Origin: Saprospiraceae bacterium
GTDB lineage: Bacteria; Bacteroidota; Bacteroidia; Chitinophagales; Saprospiraceae
Direction: 5' to 3'
Length of the DNA stretch: 20,607 nucleotides
Assembly (NCBI GenBank): GCA_013042795.1
Contig: JABDPK010000031.1
Location: 1 to 20,607 of the forward strand
A program made the position numbers and the translations under genes. The notes under the pieces were generated by a model. That model searched no databases. It saw only the letters and a list, made by a program, of their open reading frames with translations, and was not told where the DNA came from. Positions 1 to 6,808 of the stretch are shown piece after piece. The first letter of the stretch is position 1; every line of letters begins with the position of its first letter.

Positions 1-405
1 AAATGCATATTCACCAGCTGAAAACTCACCATTTATATTTCCAATATCATCTGTAAGATCAAAAGTCCCATAATCATAGTATTGAAAAGAAGCATGGGTT
101 GATATCCCTGATCTTTTCAGGTGTTTACCAAATGCCAGGTTTCCAAATTGTGTGCCTGCAAAATGAAAATTATGGTTAATGGCAAACTGGTGATCAGATA
201 AGCTATCTAGTGCAGCCGGGTTGATCTGGGCTAGTGTCACATCTTCATCTATGACCGCAATCAGGCTTCCTCCCAGAGCGCTTAACCTGGCATTCCCGGG
301 TAAACCTGCAGATTCAAAGGCAAACCTGCCACCTATCTGTCCGTAGACATCATTGTGAAATAAAAACAGTATAACGAAAACGATGATATAATTACTAATC
401 CTCAT
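1..405 (-). CDS. porQ: Type IX secretion protein PorQ-like, 3' part cut by window edge
   Basis: The frame opens with ATG at 405 on the minus strand and stays open to base 1, so 135 residues are visible and the C-terminus is missing. Residues 1-22 form a signal peptide ending YG before Gln. The mature part starts QIGGRFAFES and continues with LPGNARLSALGG, DEDVTLAQINPAALD and, near the edge, YYDYGTFDLTDDIGNINGEF. This succession of motifs is the pattern I recognise from PorQ, an outer-membrane beta-barrel of the FadL-like PorV/PorQ type in the type IX secretion system; the family is about 330 residues long. A related PorV-family protein is the main alternative. It fits the T9SS-sorted protein encoded at 6326. 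The gene has its own promoter box just upstream. Confidence 0.8.
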   Translation of the reverse strand, partial: MRISNYIIVFVILFLFHNDVYGQIGGRFAFESAGLPGNARLSALGGSLIAVIDEDVTLAQINPAALDSLSDHQFAINHNFHFAGTQFGNLAFGKHLKRSGISTHASFQYYDYGTFDLTDDIGNINGEFSAGEYAF

Positions 406-422
406 AGCTTAATTAGACAACG

Positions 423-430
423 CAAACTTA
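423..430 (-). promoter_or_regulatory. Candidate -7 box for porQ
   Basis: On the minus strand this octamer reads TAAGTTTG, a perfect fit to the Bacteroidota -7 consensus TAnnTTTG. It lies 17 bp upstream of the porQ start, implying a very short leader. No good TTTG -33 element is seen at the usual distance. The 406-491 gap holds nothing else that I can identify. Confidence 0.5.
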
Positions 431-491
431 GGTGAATCATTAATAAGTATTGAACAGACAGGCATAAAATGTCGGCATATAGTTTTTTCCC

Positions 492-1103
492 TTAATTGGC
501 ATCTGTCAGTTTCCAGCTTGTTTTGCATACCGCCATAGAGTCACACAACATAATCCTGATAAGGACGCCTTCCTGATTGTATTCCTTGAGCTCTCCAAAT
601 TCATTATCGCCATTTAGATATTGTCCTTCCCATTTAATATTACCATTGGGATGAAATTCCTTAAACGGCCCGTTTTCATTATTATCTTTCATGGTGATTT
701 CTTCTTTTAAAATACCATCTGCGTAATATACTTTTAATGGCCCTTCCATTACGCCGTCATAATAATTGACAACGAGTTTCAGACTTCCGTTGTCATGATA
801 AACTTTATACGGTCCATTAATTACGTCCATATCATATGTTTCGTGAATTTCCGTTTCCCCGTTTTCATAGAAAATCTTGCGATCTCCCTGGAGCTTGCCT
901 TTCACATATGTACAACTTTCTTTTATACTTCCGGAAGCATAATAAGCAACATACTCTCCGTGTTTTAAACTGTCTTTAGATATTTGATACCTCTCCAGGA
1001 TGACGCCATTTTCATCTTTTTCTTCAATCATAATTTGCTGGTTGCAGGAAAAAGCAACCAGTAAAACTGTAGACAGAAATAGTGGTTTTATCGAATTTTT
1101 CAT
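492..1103 (-). CDS. MORN-repeat (YwqK-type) lipoprotein
   Basis: The product is 203 residues. An N-terminal hydrophobic stretch ends in FSC with Cys20 followed by Asn-Gln-Gln, a plausible lipoprotein signal, so the protein is probably anchored in an envelope membrane. Residues 45-180 are a run of about six MORN_2-like repeats with the recurrent pattern G-x-(Y/F)-K-x-(Y/F)-x-x-(D/N)-G-x-(L/I)-K, for example GPYKVYHDNGSLK and GPLKVYYADGILK. Such proteins are often annotated as YwqK-family antitoxins in Bacteroidota, but that label rests on weak grounds, and no toxin gene is adjacent. Molecular function is unknown; the repeats suggest binding to lipids or proteins. The gene is divergent from the PDZ-protein gene and shares its 80-bp upstream region, which contains a BlaI-like operator. 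Confidence 0.8.
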   Translation of the reverse strand: MKNSIKPLFLSTVLLVAFSCNQQIMIEEKDENGVILERYQISKDSLKHGEYVAYYASGSIKESCTYVKGKLQGDRKIFYENGETEIHETYDMDVINGPYKVYHDNGSLKLVVNYYDGVMEGPLKVYYADGILKEEITMKDNNENGPFKEFHPNGNIKWEGQYLNGDNEFGELKEYNQEGVLIRIMLCDSMAVCKTSWKLTDAN

Positions 1104-1133
1104 ATCCTATAAACGCAAATTTTAGATTTTTAT

Positions 1134-1149
1134 TAAGAAATGTTTCGTA
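1134..1149 (+). promoter_or_regulatory. Candidate BlaI-type operator before the PDZ gene
   Basis: The 16-mer TAAGAAATGTTTCGTA matches the first operator of the BlaI-family gene (3812-3827) at 14 of 16 positions and includes an exact shared 10-mer, ATGTTTCGTA. The left arm is TAAGA instead of TACGA, so the palindrome is slightly imperfect. It lies 34 bp before the PDZ-protein start and upstream of a TATATTTA box at 1160-1167, a near match to TAnnTTTG. A bound repressor there would sit in the promoter. It could also affect the divergent lipoprotein gene. Confidence 0.6.
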
Positions 1150-1183
1150 GAAACTATTCTATATTTACCAAAAATTTATAAAA

Positions 1184-2167
1184 ATGATAAAGAATTATTT
1201 TACTGTCTGTCTTCTGGCTTTGTTTAGTGCCTTGAGTATTTCTCATTTATCTGCACAGGAAGTCAAAGAGACAAAGAAAGTTATCGTCATAGAAAAAAAG
1301 GTCGATGAAGACGGTAATGTTACAGAAAAGAAAATTGTCAAGGAAGGTAAGGAAGCTGAAAAACACCTGAAAGAAGCCGGAGAGAATATATGGATTTCTA
1401 AAGATGGAGAAAATGTTAAAGTGACAGAAAAGAAAGCTTATAAAATGGTGGTTCTCGACGATGACGGAAAAGAAAAAGTAATCGAATGGAACGGAGAAGG
1501 AGAAATGCCGGAAGAACTTAAGGGAATCATGAAAGAACATGATTTGGAAATGTATATGGATGTGGAAGTAGAAGTAGGAGATGAAGAGCATAAGGACATA
1601 AAGATCATAACCAAGGGCAATGGTAATGAAGAAGTTATTGAACTCGAACTTGAAGGTGATGAATTACCGGATGATGTGAAAAAAATGCTTGAAGAAAAAG
1701 GTATAAACATTTTCATGATGGATGGTGACCATGAGGACATCAAGGTTATTGTAGAAAAGGAAATGGATAAAAACAGCAATAAGGTGCAATTGGGTGTGTT
1801 TATTGAAGAAGCTGAAAAAGGTGCGAAGGTTACTGGCATTATGGAAGGTTCAGCTGCAGAAAAAGCGGGATTGACAGAAGGTGATGTGATTACAAGAGTC
1901 AACGATACCCCGGTTACCTCGATAGAGAGCCTTCTTGGAGCATTATCAGGGTTTAATCCAAATGATATTGCAATTATTGAAGCTCATAGAGATGGAGAAA
2001 GGAAAGCTTTCGAAGTGGTCCTGCAGGAACGAAAAGACGCTTTTGAACACAAGTCCTGGGAAAAAGTAATCGAACTTCATGAAGAGCATGACCATGAGGC
2101 TGAAGACAAGGAAGAAGAAATAATAATCATAAAGAAAAAGGTCAAGGTTAAAAAAGACAAGAAATAA
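1184..2167 (+). CDS. Exported acidic PDZ-domain protein
   Basis: The product is 327 residues. Residues 1-24 form a signal peptide (hydrophobic core LLALFSALSI, cleavage near LSA/Q), so it is periplasmic or surface-located. Residues 30-195 are very rich in Glu, Asp and Lys and contain an imperfect duplication: about 88-142 and 140-190 both run from a (V/I)-(V/I) strand through VIE, then G(E/D)E(M/L)P(E/D)(E/D), then an acidic HxDIK(I/V)I end. Residues 200-283 are a PDZ domain: LGVFIEE, then GSAAEKAGLTEGDVITRVND. The tail is charged and Lys-rich. There is no protease domain of the HtrA or Ctp type, so it is not a self-contained protease. The PDZ domain probably recognises a protein terminus or supports an envelope protease. 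A BlaI-like operator upstream links it to the repressor/M56 pair at 3878-6311. Confidence 0.85.
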   Translation: MIKNYFTVCLLALFSALSISHLSAQEVKETKKVIVIEKKVDEDGNVTEKKIVKEGKEAEKHLKEAGENIWISKDGENVKVTEKKAYKMVVLDDDGKEKVIEWNGEGEMPEELKGIMKEHDLEMYMDVEVEVGDEEHKDIKIITKGNGNEEVIELELEGDELPDDVKKMLEEKGINIFMMDGDHEDIKVIVEKEMDKNSNKVQLGVFIEEAEKGAKVTGIMEGSAAEKAGLTEGDVITRVNDTPVTSIESLLGALSGFNPNDIAIIEAHRDGERKAFEVVLQERKDAFEHKSWEKVIELHEEHDHEAEDKEEEIIIIKKKVKVKKDKK

Positions 2168-2183
2168 TTATCCCATCCCAATT

Positions 2184-2219
2184 AAATGCCGGCTGGAGGG
2201 AACTCTTGCCGGTATTTTT
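2184..2219 (+). terminator. Rho-independent terminator after the PDZ gene
   Basis: A 10-bp stem pairs AAATGCCGGC (2184-2193) with GCCGGTATTT (2208-2217), with one G-T pair. The loop can itself fold through GGAG/CTCT around a GGAA tetraloop. A T-run follows (2215-2219). It begins 16 bp after the stop codon and closes the PDZ transcript. Confidence 0.8.
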
Positions 2220-2220
2220 G
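2213..2220 (+). promoter_or_regulatory. Candidate -7 box for pabBC inside the terminator tail
   Basis: TATTTTTG is a perfect TAnnTTTG -7 box and coincides with the 3' arm and T-run of the terminator before it. No TTTG -33 element is seen at the normal distance. If used, transcription would start near 2227. That would leave the GTG at 2234 almost leaderless and would favour the ATG at 2261 as the pabB start. Confidence 0.35.
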
Positions 2221-2233
2221 TATATAGTTATAT

Positions 2234-3202
2234 GTGAAACAGACAGCCGCTACAAGTCAGATGAATTTATGGGGTATGCAACGCAAACCCTTTTTCTTTA
2301 TGATAGATTTTGAAATGGCGGATATCCGGCTATATCCTCTTGAAGACCTTGATGATGATATCTTTCTCAAAACCGGGCTGTTCACAAAAGAGAATTCTGA
2401 ATATCGCAAAACCGATTTGGTATCTCTTTCGCCCAGGCCCGTAAATTTTGATTCATACAAAAAGTCATTTGACAAGGTTCTCAAAGAGATTAATTTTGGT
2501 AACAGTTTCCTTGTGAATCTTACTGTTAAAACACCTGTTGAGTTATCAGGTTCTCTTCTGGATGTTTATTATCAAAGCAAGTCTCTTTACAAGCTCTACT
2601 TCAAGGACCAATTTGTCGTGTTTTCTCCCGAAACATTTGTCAGGATTGAAAACGGCATAATATCGTCTTACCCAATGAAAGGGACCATCGATGCCATGAT
2701 TCCAAATGCAGATCAAATTATTCTGAACGACAGAAAAGAAAAAGCGGAACACAATACCATTGTGGATTTAATCCGTAATGACCTTAGCATGGTCGCTAAA
2801 AAAGTACGGGTTGATAAGTTCAGGTACCTAGATAAAATCAAAAGCAGTTCAGGGTCTATTTACCAGGTAAGCTCAAGGATAATCGGGGAACTTCCTGAAA
2901 ACTACAATGAAACAATTGGTAATATCATTATCACCTTACTCCCTGCAGGTAGCATAAGCGGCGCACCTAAGAAAAAGACCATTGAAATTATCCGTGACGC
3001 TGAAGAAGAACCCCGAGGTTATTATACTGGTGTGTGTGGGGTATTTGATGGATATTCTTTAGATTCATTTGTCATGATCAGATATATACAAAAAGATGGC
3101 AGTGACTATAATTATCGTAGTGGTGGTGGACTCACCTTTATGAGTAAAACACGATCTGAGTACGAAGAAATTATTCAAAAGATATATGTCCCGACTAATT
3201 GA
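2234..3202 (+). CDS. pabB: Aminodeoxychorismate synthase component I, short form
   Basis: This chorismate-binding enzyme makes 4-amino-4-deoxychorismate from chorismate and ammonia or glutamine for folate synthesis. The 322-residue product is much shorter than the E. coli form (about 450) because the N-terminal domain is reduced, as is usual in Bacteroidota. It keeps the family motifs: PMKGTIDA, HNTIVDLIRNDLSMVA, SSGSIYQVSS, LLPAGSISGAPKKKTIEII, GYYTGVCGVFD and YRSGGGLTFMS. The start is a GTG preceded by an in-frame TAG at 2225; ATG codons at 2261 and 2276 are alternatives, and 2261 would still leave the usual KPFFFMIDFE opening. The 3' end overlaps pabC by 17 nt. No pabA glutaminase gene is present here, so it must be elsewhere, or free ammonia is used. 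Confidence 0.9.
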   Translation: MKQTAATSQMNLWGMQRKPFFFMIDFEMADIRLYPLEDLDDDIFLKTGLFTKENSEYRKTDLVSLSPRPVNFDSYKKSFDKVLKEINFGNSFLVNLTVKTPVELSGSLLDVYYQSKSLYKLYFKDQFVVFSPETFVRIENGIISSYPMKGTIDAMIPNADQIILNDRKEKAEHNTIVDLIRNDLSMVAKKVRVDKFRYLDKIKSSSGSIYQVSSRIIGELPENYNETIGNIIITLLPAGSISGAPKKKTIEIIRDAEEEPRGYYTGVCGVFDGYSLDSFVMIRYIQKDGSDYNYRSGGGLTFMSKTRSEYEEIIQKIYVPTN

Positions 3203-3779
3203 AAGTGTCCTTGTTTATAATGGCCATGTTTATAACTGGTCATTTCATTTAGAAAGAATGCGAAACAGTTTGTGGCAACATTTTGGCTGTCTTCCGTTTT
3301 TCAATTTTGAAAAGATGTTCGCAGAAGCTTCACAGCAGCAAGGAAGAGTAAAATTGAAAATTATTTATGATAACCAGTCTTTCAGTTATTCGTTCAAGGA
3401 TTATACAACTAGAAAAATTCAATCACTTCGTTTGGTTCATGATGACTGTATCGAATATGGACTAAAGTTTGAAAACAGAAAGTCACTGGATGATCTGTTT
3501 AAAAGAAAATCAGGAGCGGATGATATTCTTATTATCAAAAAGGGGTTAATTACAGATAGCTATTATTGTAATGTCGCTTTATTGAGCAAGGGCAGTTGGT
3601 TTACCCCCTGGAAGCCACTTCTTTGTGGGACAAAAAGAGAACAATTGATTAGATCAGGTATAATCCATCCAAAAAAGATCACATTGACGGATCTTCCCCA
3701 TTACTCCCAAATCTGCTTGTTTAATGCAATGATAGATTTCAAAAAAATTCTTCTACCGGTCAATAGGATCATTAATTGA
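3186..3779 (+). CDS. pabC: Aminodeoxychorismate lyase, short class IV aminotransferase fold
   Basis: This PLP enzyme of the class IV aminotransferase fold would release pyruvate from aminodeoxychorismate to give 4-aminobenzoate. It has 197 residues, against about 270 in E. coli. The opening LIESVLVYNG and HLERM match the family. The segment YGLKFENRKSLDDLF contains Lys94, the expected PLP-binding lysine. DDILIIKKGLITDSYYCNV corresponds to the usual DDILIxKxGxxTDTSYxN block, and LLCGTKREQLI to the LLPGTxR block. The start lies inside pabB (17-nt overlap), so translation is likely coupled. The pairing with pabB supports the lyase role over a general amino-acid transaminase. Confidence 0.85.
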   Translation: MSRLIESVLVYNGHVYNWSFHLERMRNSLWQHFGCLPFFNFEKMFAEASQQQGRVKLKIIYDNQSFSYSFKDYTTRKIQSLRLVHDDCIEYGLKFENRKSLDDLFKRKSGADDILIIKKGLITDSYYCNVALLSKGSWFTPWKPLLCGTKREQLIRSGIIHPKKITLTDLPHYSQICLFNAMIDFKKILLPVNRIIN

Positions 3780-3811
3780 TCAAATAAGAAGTAGTTAAAT
3801 TTTTCTTAACA

Positions 3812-3827
3812 TACGACATGTTTCGTA
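3812..3827 (+). promoter_or_regulatory. BlaI-type operator 1
   Basis: TACGACATGTTTCGTA is a palindrome with 5-bp arms (TACGA/TCGTA) around 6 bp. It is 30 bp, about three helical turns, upstream of a second site of the same form. Both lie in the 98-bp gap before the BlaI-family gene, as expected for an autoregulated repressor of this family. Confidence 0.75.
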
Positions 3828-3841
3828 ATAAATTTCTAACT

Positions 3842-3857
3842 TACGATTGTTTTCGTA
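3842..3857 (+). promoter_or_regulatory. BlaI-type operator 2
   Basis: TACGATTGTTTTCGTA repeats the TACGA-N6-TCGTA pattern of operator 1 and ends 20 bp before the repressor start. It contains TACGATTG, one mismatch from the TAnnTTTG -7 box, so repressor binding could directly block the promoter. Confidence 0.75.
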
Positions 3858-3877
3858 TATAAAGCTGTTAAATCGAT

Positions 3878-4264
3878 ATGACATTAAAGAAGAAAATAAA
3901 ACCCACTGAATCAGAATTGGAAATATTGCAGGTTCTTTGGATTCATGGTCCGTCATCAGTAAGACAGGTCAATGATCTGTTAAACGAACAAAGGGAGGTA
4001 GGATACACTACAACACTTAAGATCATGCAAATTATGACTGAGAAAGGACTTGTATCCAGGAATACAGAGAATCGGACACATATCTATCATTCCGCAGTCA
4101 AGGAAGGTGATACACAACGTAGTTTGCTCGACAGCTTTATAGAAAAAACATATCGGGGTTCGGCCATGCGTCTTGTCATGCAGGCGCTTGGAAATCAAAA
4201 AGCAAGTCCTGAAGAGTTGGAAAAACTCAAAGCCATTATCAATGAATTAGAAACGAAAAGTTAA
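3878..4264 (+). CDS. BlaI/MecI/CopY-family transcriptional repressor
   Basis: The product is 128 residues, the usual length. Residues 8-73 form a winged helix: PTESELEILQVLWIHGPSSVRQV, then the recognition helix YTTTLKIMQIMTEKGLV (43-59), then a wing ending HIYHSAV. Residues 77-125 (DTQRSLLDSFIEKTYRGS onward) are the dimerisation region. Proteins of this family bind dyad operators and are released when a partner M56 protease is activated. That partner is encoded 4 bp downstream. Two matched palindromes upstream indicate autorepression, and a third at 1134 suggests control of the PDZ gene. No beta-lactamase or penicillin-binding gene is nearby, so an antibiotic role should not be assumed. Confidence 0.92.
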   Translation: MTLKKKIKPTESELEILQVLWIHGPSSVRQVNDLLNEQREVGYTTTLKIMQIMTEKGLVSRNTENRTHIYHSAVKEGDTQRSLLDSFIEKTYRGSAMRLVMQALGNQKASPEELEKLKAIINELETKS

Positions 4265-4268
4265 TATC

Positions 4269-6311
4269 ATGATAACTTCATTCCTGTCCTCTGACCTAAG
4301 CTATGCCATTGCTATGACACTGTTGCATTCAATCTGGCAAATAGGGTTAATCGCTCTTTTGTTAAGCCTGGTTTTAAGATTTGTTCCTGAGTCTTCTTCA
4401 ATAAACAGGTATTACATATCCATTGCGGCCTTAGGCGTTTCAATGGTGACTGTTCTTGTTACATTTGGAACTTACTTTCTTGAAGCTTCTTCAAGCCAGA
4501 TCATTTCAGTTGGTGTTCTGAATTCTGTTGTTTCAGAAAACAACCCTGCTGCAATTTTGCCATTTTCGTTGGACTTTTTTAATAAATACAGTATTGTAAT
4601 TGTAAATGCCTGGATCATTGGATCTCTACTTTTTCTCTTAAGGTTTACCGGGGCATATTTTTATATCCGCCACATAGTTAACAAAGCTGAGCTGAACAAC
4701 AGTAAATTGATCAACGTCCTCAAACGACTCAAGAAAAAATATGATATCCATCGTAATATAATCATACATGAATCTTACAGAATTACAACCCCACTGGTCA
4801 TGGGATATATCAAGCCGGTTATTCTTTTTCCAGTCGGTCTTGCTAACCAGTTAAGCATAGAAGAAATAGAAGCGATCCTTGCCCATGAGTTAGCCCATAT
4901 CAAGAGGCATGATTTTCTTTTTAACCTGTTGCAGTCTTTTGCCGAAGTGATGTTCTACTATCATCCGGGCATATGGTATATCTCATCCCGAATTAGTTTT
5001 GAACGCGAGAATTGTTGTGATGACATGGCTATTGATATGACCGGCAATTCAATTTCCTATGCACGCACGCTTGTTAAGTTACAAGACCTTAAACACAAAA
5101 GTTACAATCCTGCGCTTTCATTTTCGGGAAATAAAAGTCAATTCAGTCAACGCATACTGCGTATCCTTAACCTACCTGCTAATTCTACAAACATGAAACA
5201 AAAACTTATCGCATTCTTATTGGTATTCACTTCAGTTTTCGCATTTGCAAAAAACACTAGTGACAACAGCTCTCCTGTTGAAAAGTCATCCAATCTTGAT
5301 GTCTACATCATAGAAGATTGTCCGCAGGAAACGGAGGAAATAGCAATCTTCCTTGATACAATACCTGAAAAGAAAACTTTTCATATCACCAAAAAAACCA
5401 ATGATGAAGAACTGGAGCTGGAAATGGAAAATGGTGAAATCACAAAACTTAAAATCAATGGTGATGAAATTCCAGAAGAAAAATACGAAGAATATGATGA
5501 CATCATCATCGAATTAAAACCAAATGAAGATCATGATATTATTACCGTATTTCCGGATTGCGACAAGAATACCGGGCAGTTCTTTTTTAAGGATAAAACC
5601 TTCGGACGTACTATAAAAATTGACTCCCTGGTGAAAAGACTCCAGGAAAAAAACGAGCTTTTTGGTGAGCTGGATGAACATATTTATCAATTTGATCTTA
5701 ATGATTTTGAATATGAAATGGAAGAATTCCGGAATGAATGGAAAGACAAACACGGAGATCAATTCAATTCCTTTCAAATCATCCGCGAACTCTATGACGA
5801 TGATGAAAATATCGTGATTGAAATTGATTCCGTCCTTGACCTGTTTCCCAAACATTTGGAGTGGTATTCACCAAAGCACTTTAATAAAAACAAGATCATT
5901 ATTGGTGGAGACCATGATGATATCATTCTCGAATACCTAGGCGAAGATGATCATGTATCTATTTTAAAGGAGAAGATAGAAAAGGAAAACCCACTGTTTA
6001 ATTATCCTCATCCAGGACATGATGACAATATTTTCTTCTTTGAATCGAAAAAAAATAGTGGTTCTGTCTCAGAAGCCCTTACTGACCATTTGATAAAAGA
6101 CGATCTGATTCAAACCAATGAAAAAAACAAACTTGAGCTGACAGGAAAGTTCATGAAGATTAATGGAGAAAAACAACCTACCAATATCTGGAAGAAATAC
6201 AAGAAAATTTACGAAGACAAAACGGGTATTGAATTATCCAGAAAATCAAGGATACAAGTAGAAATAGATCCACAATCTAAAAAAGAGATGTATTTTAGAA
6301 AAATGATCTAA
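4269..6311 (+). CDS. M56-family (BlaR1-like) membrane metallopeptidase with large acidic outer domain
   Basis: The product is 680 residues. Three N-terminal membrane segments (about 13-38, 47-70, 108-134) precede a cytoplasmic zinc protease domain. That domain has HELAH at 206-210, the partner motif ERENCCDD (245-252) with Glu247 the likely third ligand, and RITTPLVMGYIKPVILFP upstream. A fourth membrane segment (312-327) leads to about 350 residues outside the inner membrane. This part is not the penicillin-binding domain of classic BlaR1: it is strongly acidic (many D/E runs, such as EKYEEYDDIIIEL). It ends in KLELTGKFMKINGEKQPTNIW and a following conserved-looking tail. It contains NGDEIPEE, resembling repeats in the PDZ protein at 1184. 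The likely role is to sense an envelope signal and cleave the upstream repressor. The ligand is unknown. Confidence 0.9.
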   Translation: MITSFLSSDLSYAIAMTLLHSIWQIGLIALLLSLVLRFVPESSSINRYYISIAALGVSMVTVLVTFGTYFLEASSSQIISVGVLNSVVSENNPAAILPFSLDFFNKYSIVIVNAWIIGSLLFLLRFTGAYFYIRHIVNKAELNNSKLINVLKRLKKKYDIHRNIIIHESYRITTPLVMGYIKPVILFPVGLANQLSIEEIEAILAHELAHIKRHDFLFNLLQSFAEVMFYYHPGIWYISSRISFERENCCDDMAIDMTGNSISYARTLVKLQDLKHKSYNPALSFSGNKSQFSQRILRILNLPANSTNMKQKLIAFLLVFTSVFAFAKNTSDNSSPVEKSSNLDVYIIEDCPQETEEIAIFLDTIPEKKTFHITKKTNDEELELEMENGEITKLKINGDEIPEEKYEEYDDIIIELKPNEDHDIITVFPDCDKNTGQFFFKDKTFGRTIKIDSLVKRLQEKNELFGELDEHIYQFDLNDFEYEMEEFRNEWKDKHGDQFNSFQIIRELYDDDENIVIEIDSVLDLFPKHLEWYSPKHFNKNKIIIGGDHDDIILEYLGEDDHVSILKEKIEKENPLFNYPHPGHDDNIFFFESKKNSGSVSEALTDHLIKDDLIQTNEKNKLELTGKFMKINGEKQPTNIWKKYKKIYEDKTGIELSRKSRIQVEIDPQSKKEMYFRKMI

Positions 6312-6325
6312 AACTCCAGACATCT

Positions 6326-6802
6326 ATGAAATATCTTTTATTTGTTCTTTTGATATGTAGCTTTAGTGCATTGAGCAGTCAGGCATCATTGGAGAACCCT
6401 ATTTCCCCTGCCTTTCAGAATACGCCCGAAAATGTACCTGCTTTTATCAAATTGGATTGGTTATTCAATACCACTGACCTTCCTGAATGTAAGCCTTTCG
6501 AAGCCAGGGAAGCATCGGGGCCAACAGGAAAACAAGTATCTCCTTCTGTTGGTCAGGAGGTACACGCATATCCAAATCCAAACCCTGTCTGTATGCTCAC
6601 TGTAGATTTTGAAGTGCGTACTCCAGGCAGCCAGTTACTGCTTTCCGGTATGGATGGCAAACTTCTGTATTCTGAAAATTTAGGAGACTTTACCGGACGT
6701 TACCAAAAACAACTGGACTTATCTGTTGCTTCATCTACAGTTGTTATATTAACTGTTGTTCAAGACGGCGTTCCTGTTTCAAAAAAGATTGTCGTTGAAT
6801 AA
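6326..6802 (+). CDS. Small secreted protein with T9SS type-A sorting domain
   Basis: The product is 158 residues. Residues 1-20 form a signal peptide (LLFVLLICSFSALSSQA). About 60 residues of linker follow, with no recognisable fold. Residues 80-158 look like the type-A Por-secretion C-terminal domain: HAYPNPNPVCMLTVDFEV, LLLSGMDGKLLYSENLG, then QLDLSVASSTVVILTVVQDG and a final KKIVVE. Such domains send proteins through the type IX system to the cell surface, which fits the PorQ gene at the left edge. It starts 14 bp after the M56 gene and is probably cotranscribed with it. It is odd that there is almost no cargo besides the sorting domain, so the domain itself, or the short linker with its single Cys55, may be the functional part. 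Confidence 0.75.
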   Translation: MKYLLFVLLICSFSALSSQASLENPISPAFQNTPENVPAFIKLDWLFNTTDLPECKPFEAREASGPTGKQVSPSVGQEVHAYPNPNPVCMLTVDFEVRTPGSQLLLSGMDGKLLYSENLGDFTGRYQKQLDLSVASSTVVILTVVQDGVPVSKKIVVE

Positions 6803-6808
6803 GTATGG

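Noticed and set aside
492..1103. Toxin-antitoxin system (YwqK-type label)
   Set aside because: No toxin gene is adjacent, and the protein has a signal for export and lipidation, which does not suit a cytoplasmic antitoxin.
1247..1902. Long open frames on the minus strand opposite the PDZ gene
   Set aside because: They are Phe- and Ser-rich mirror images of the Glu/Lys-rich coding strand, with no family motifs.
3878..6311. Beta-lactam resistance locus
   Set aside because: The repressor and M56 protease resemble BlaI and BlaR1, but the sensor domain is not penicillin-binding and no beta-lactamase or PBP2a gene is present.
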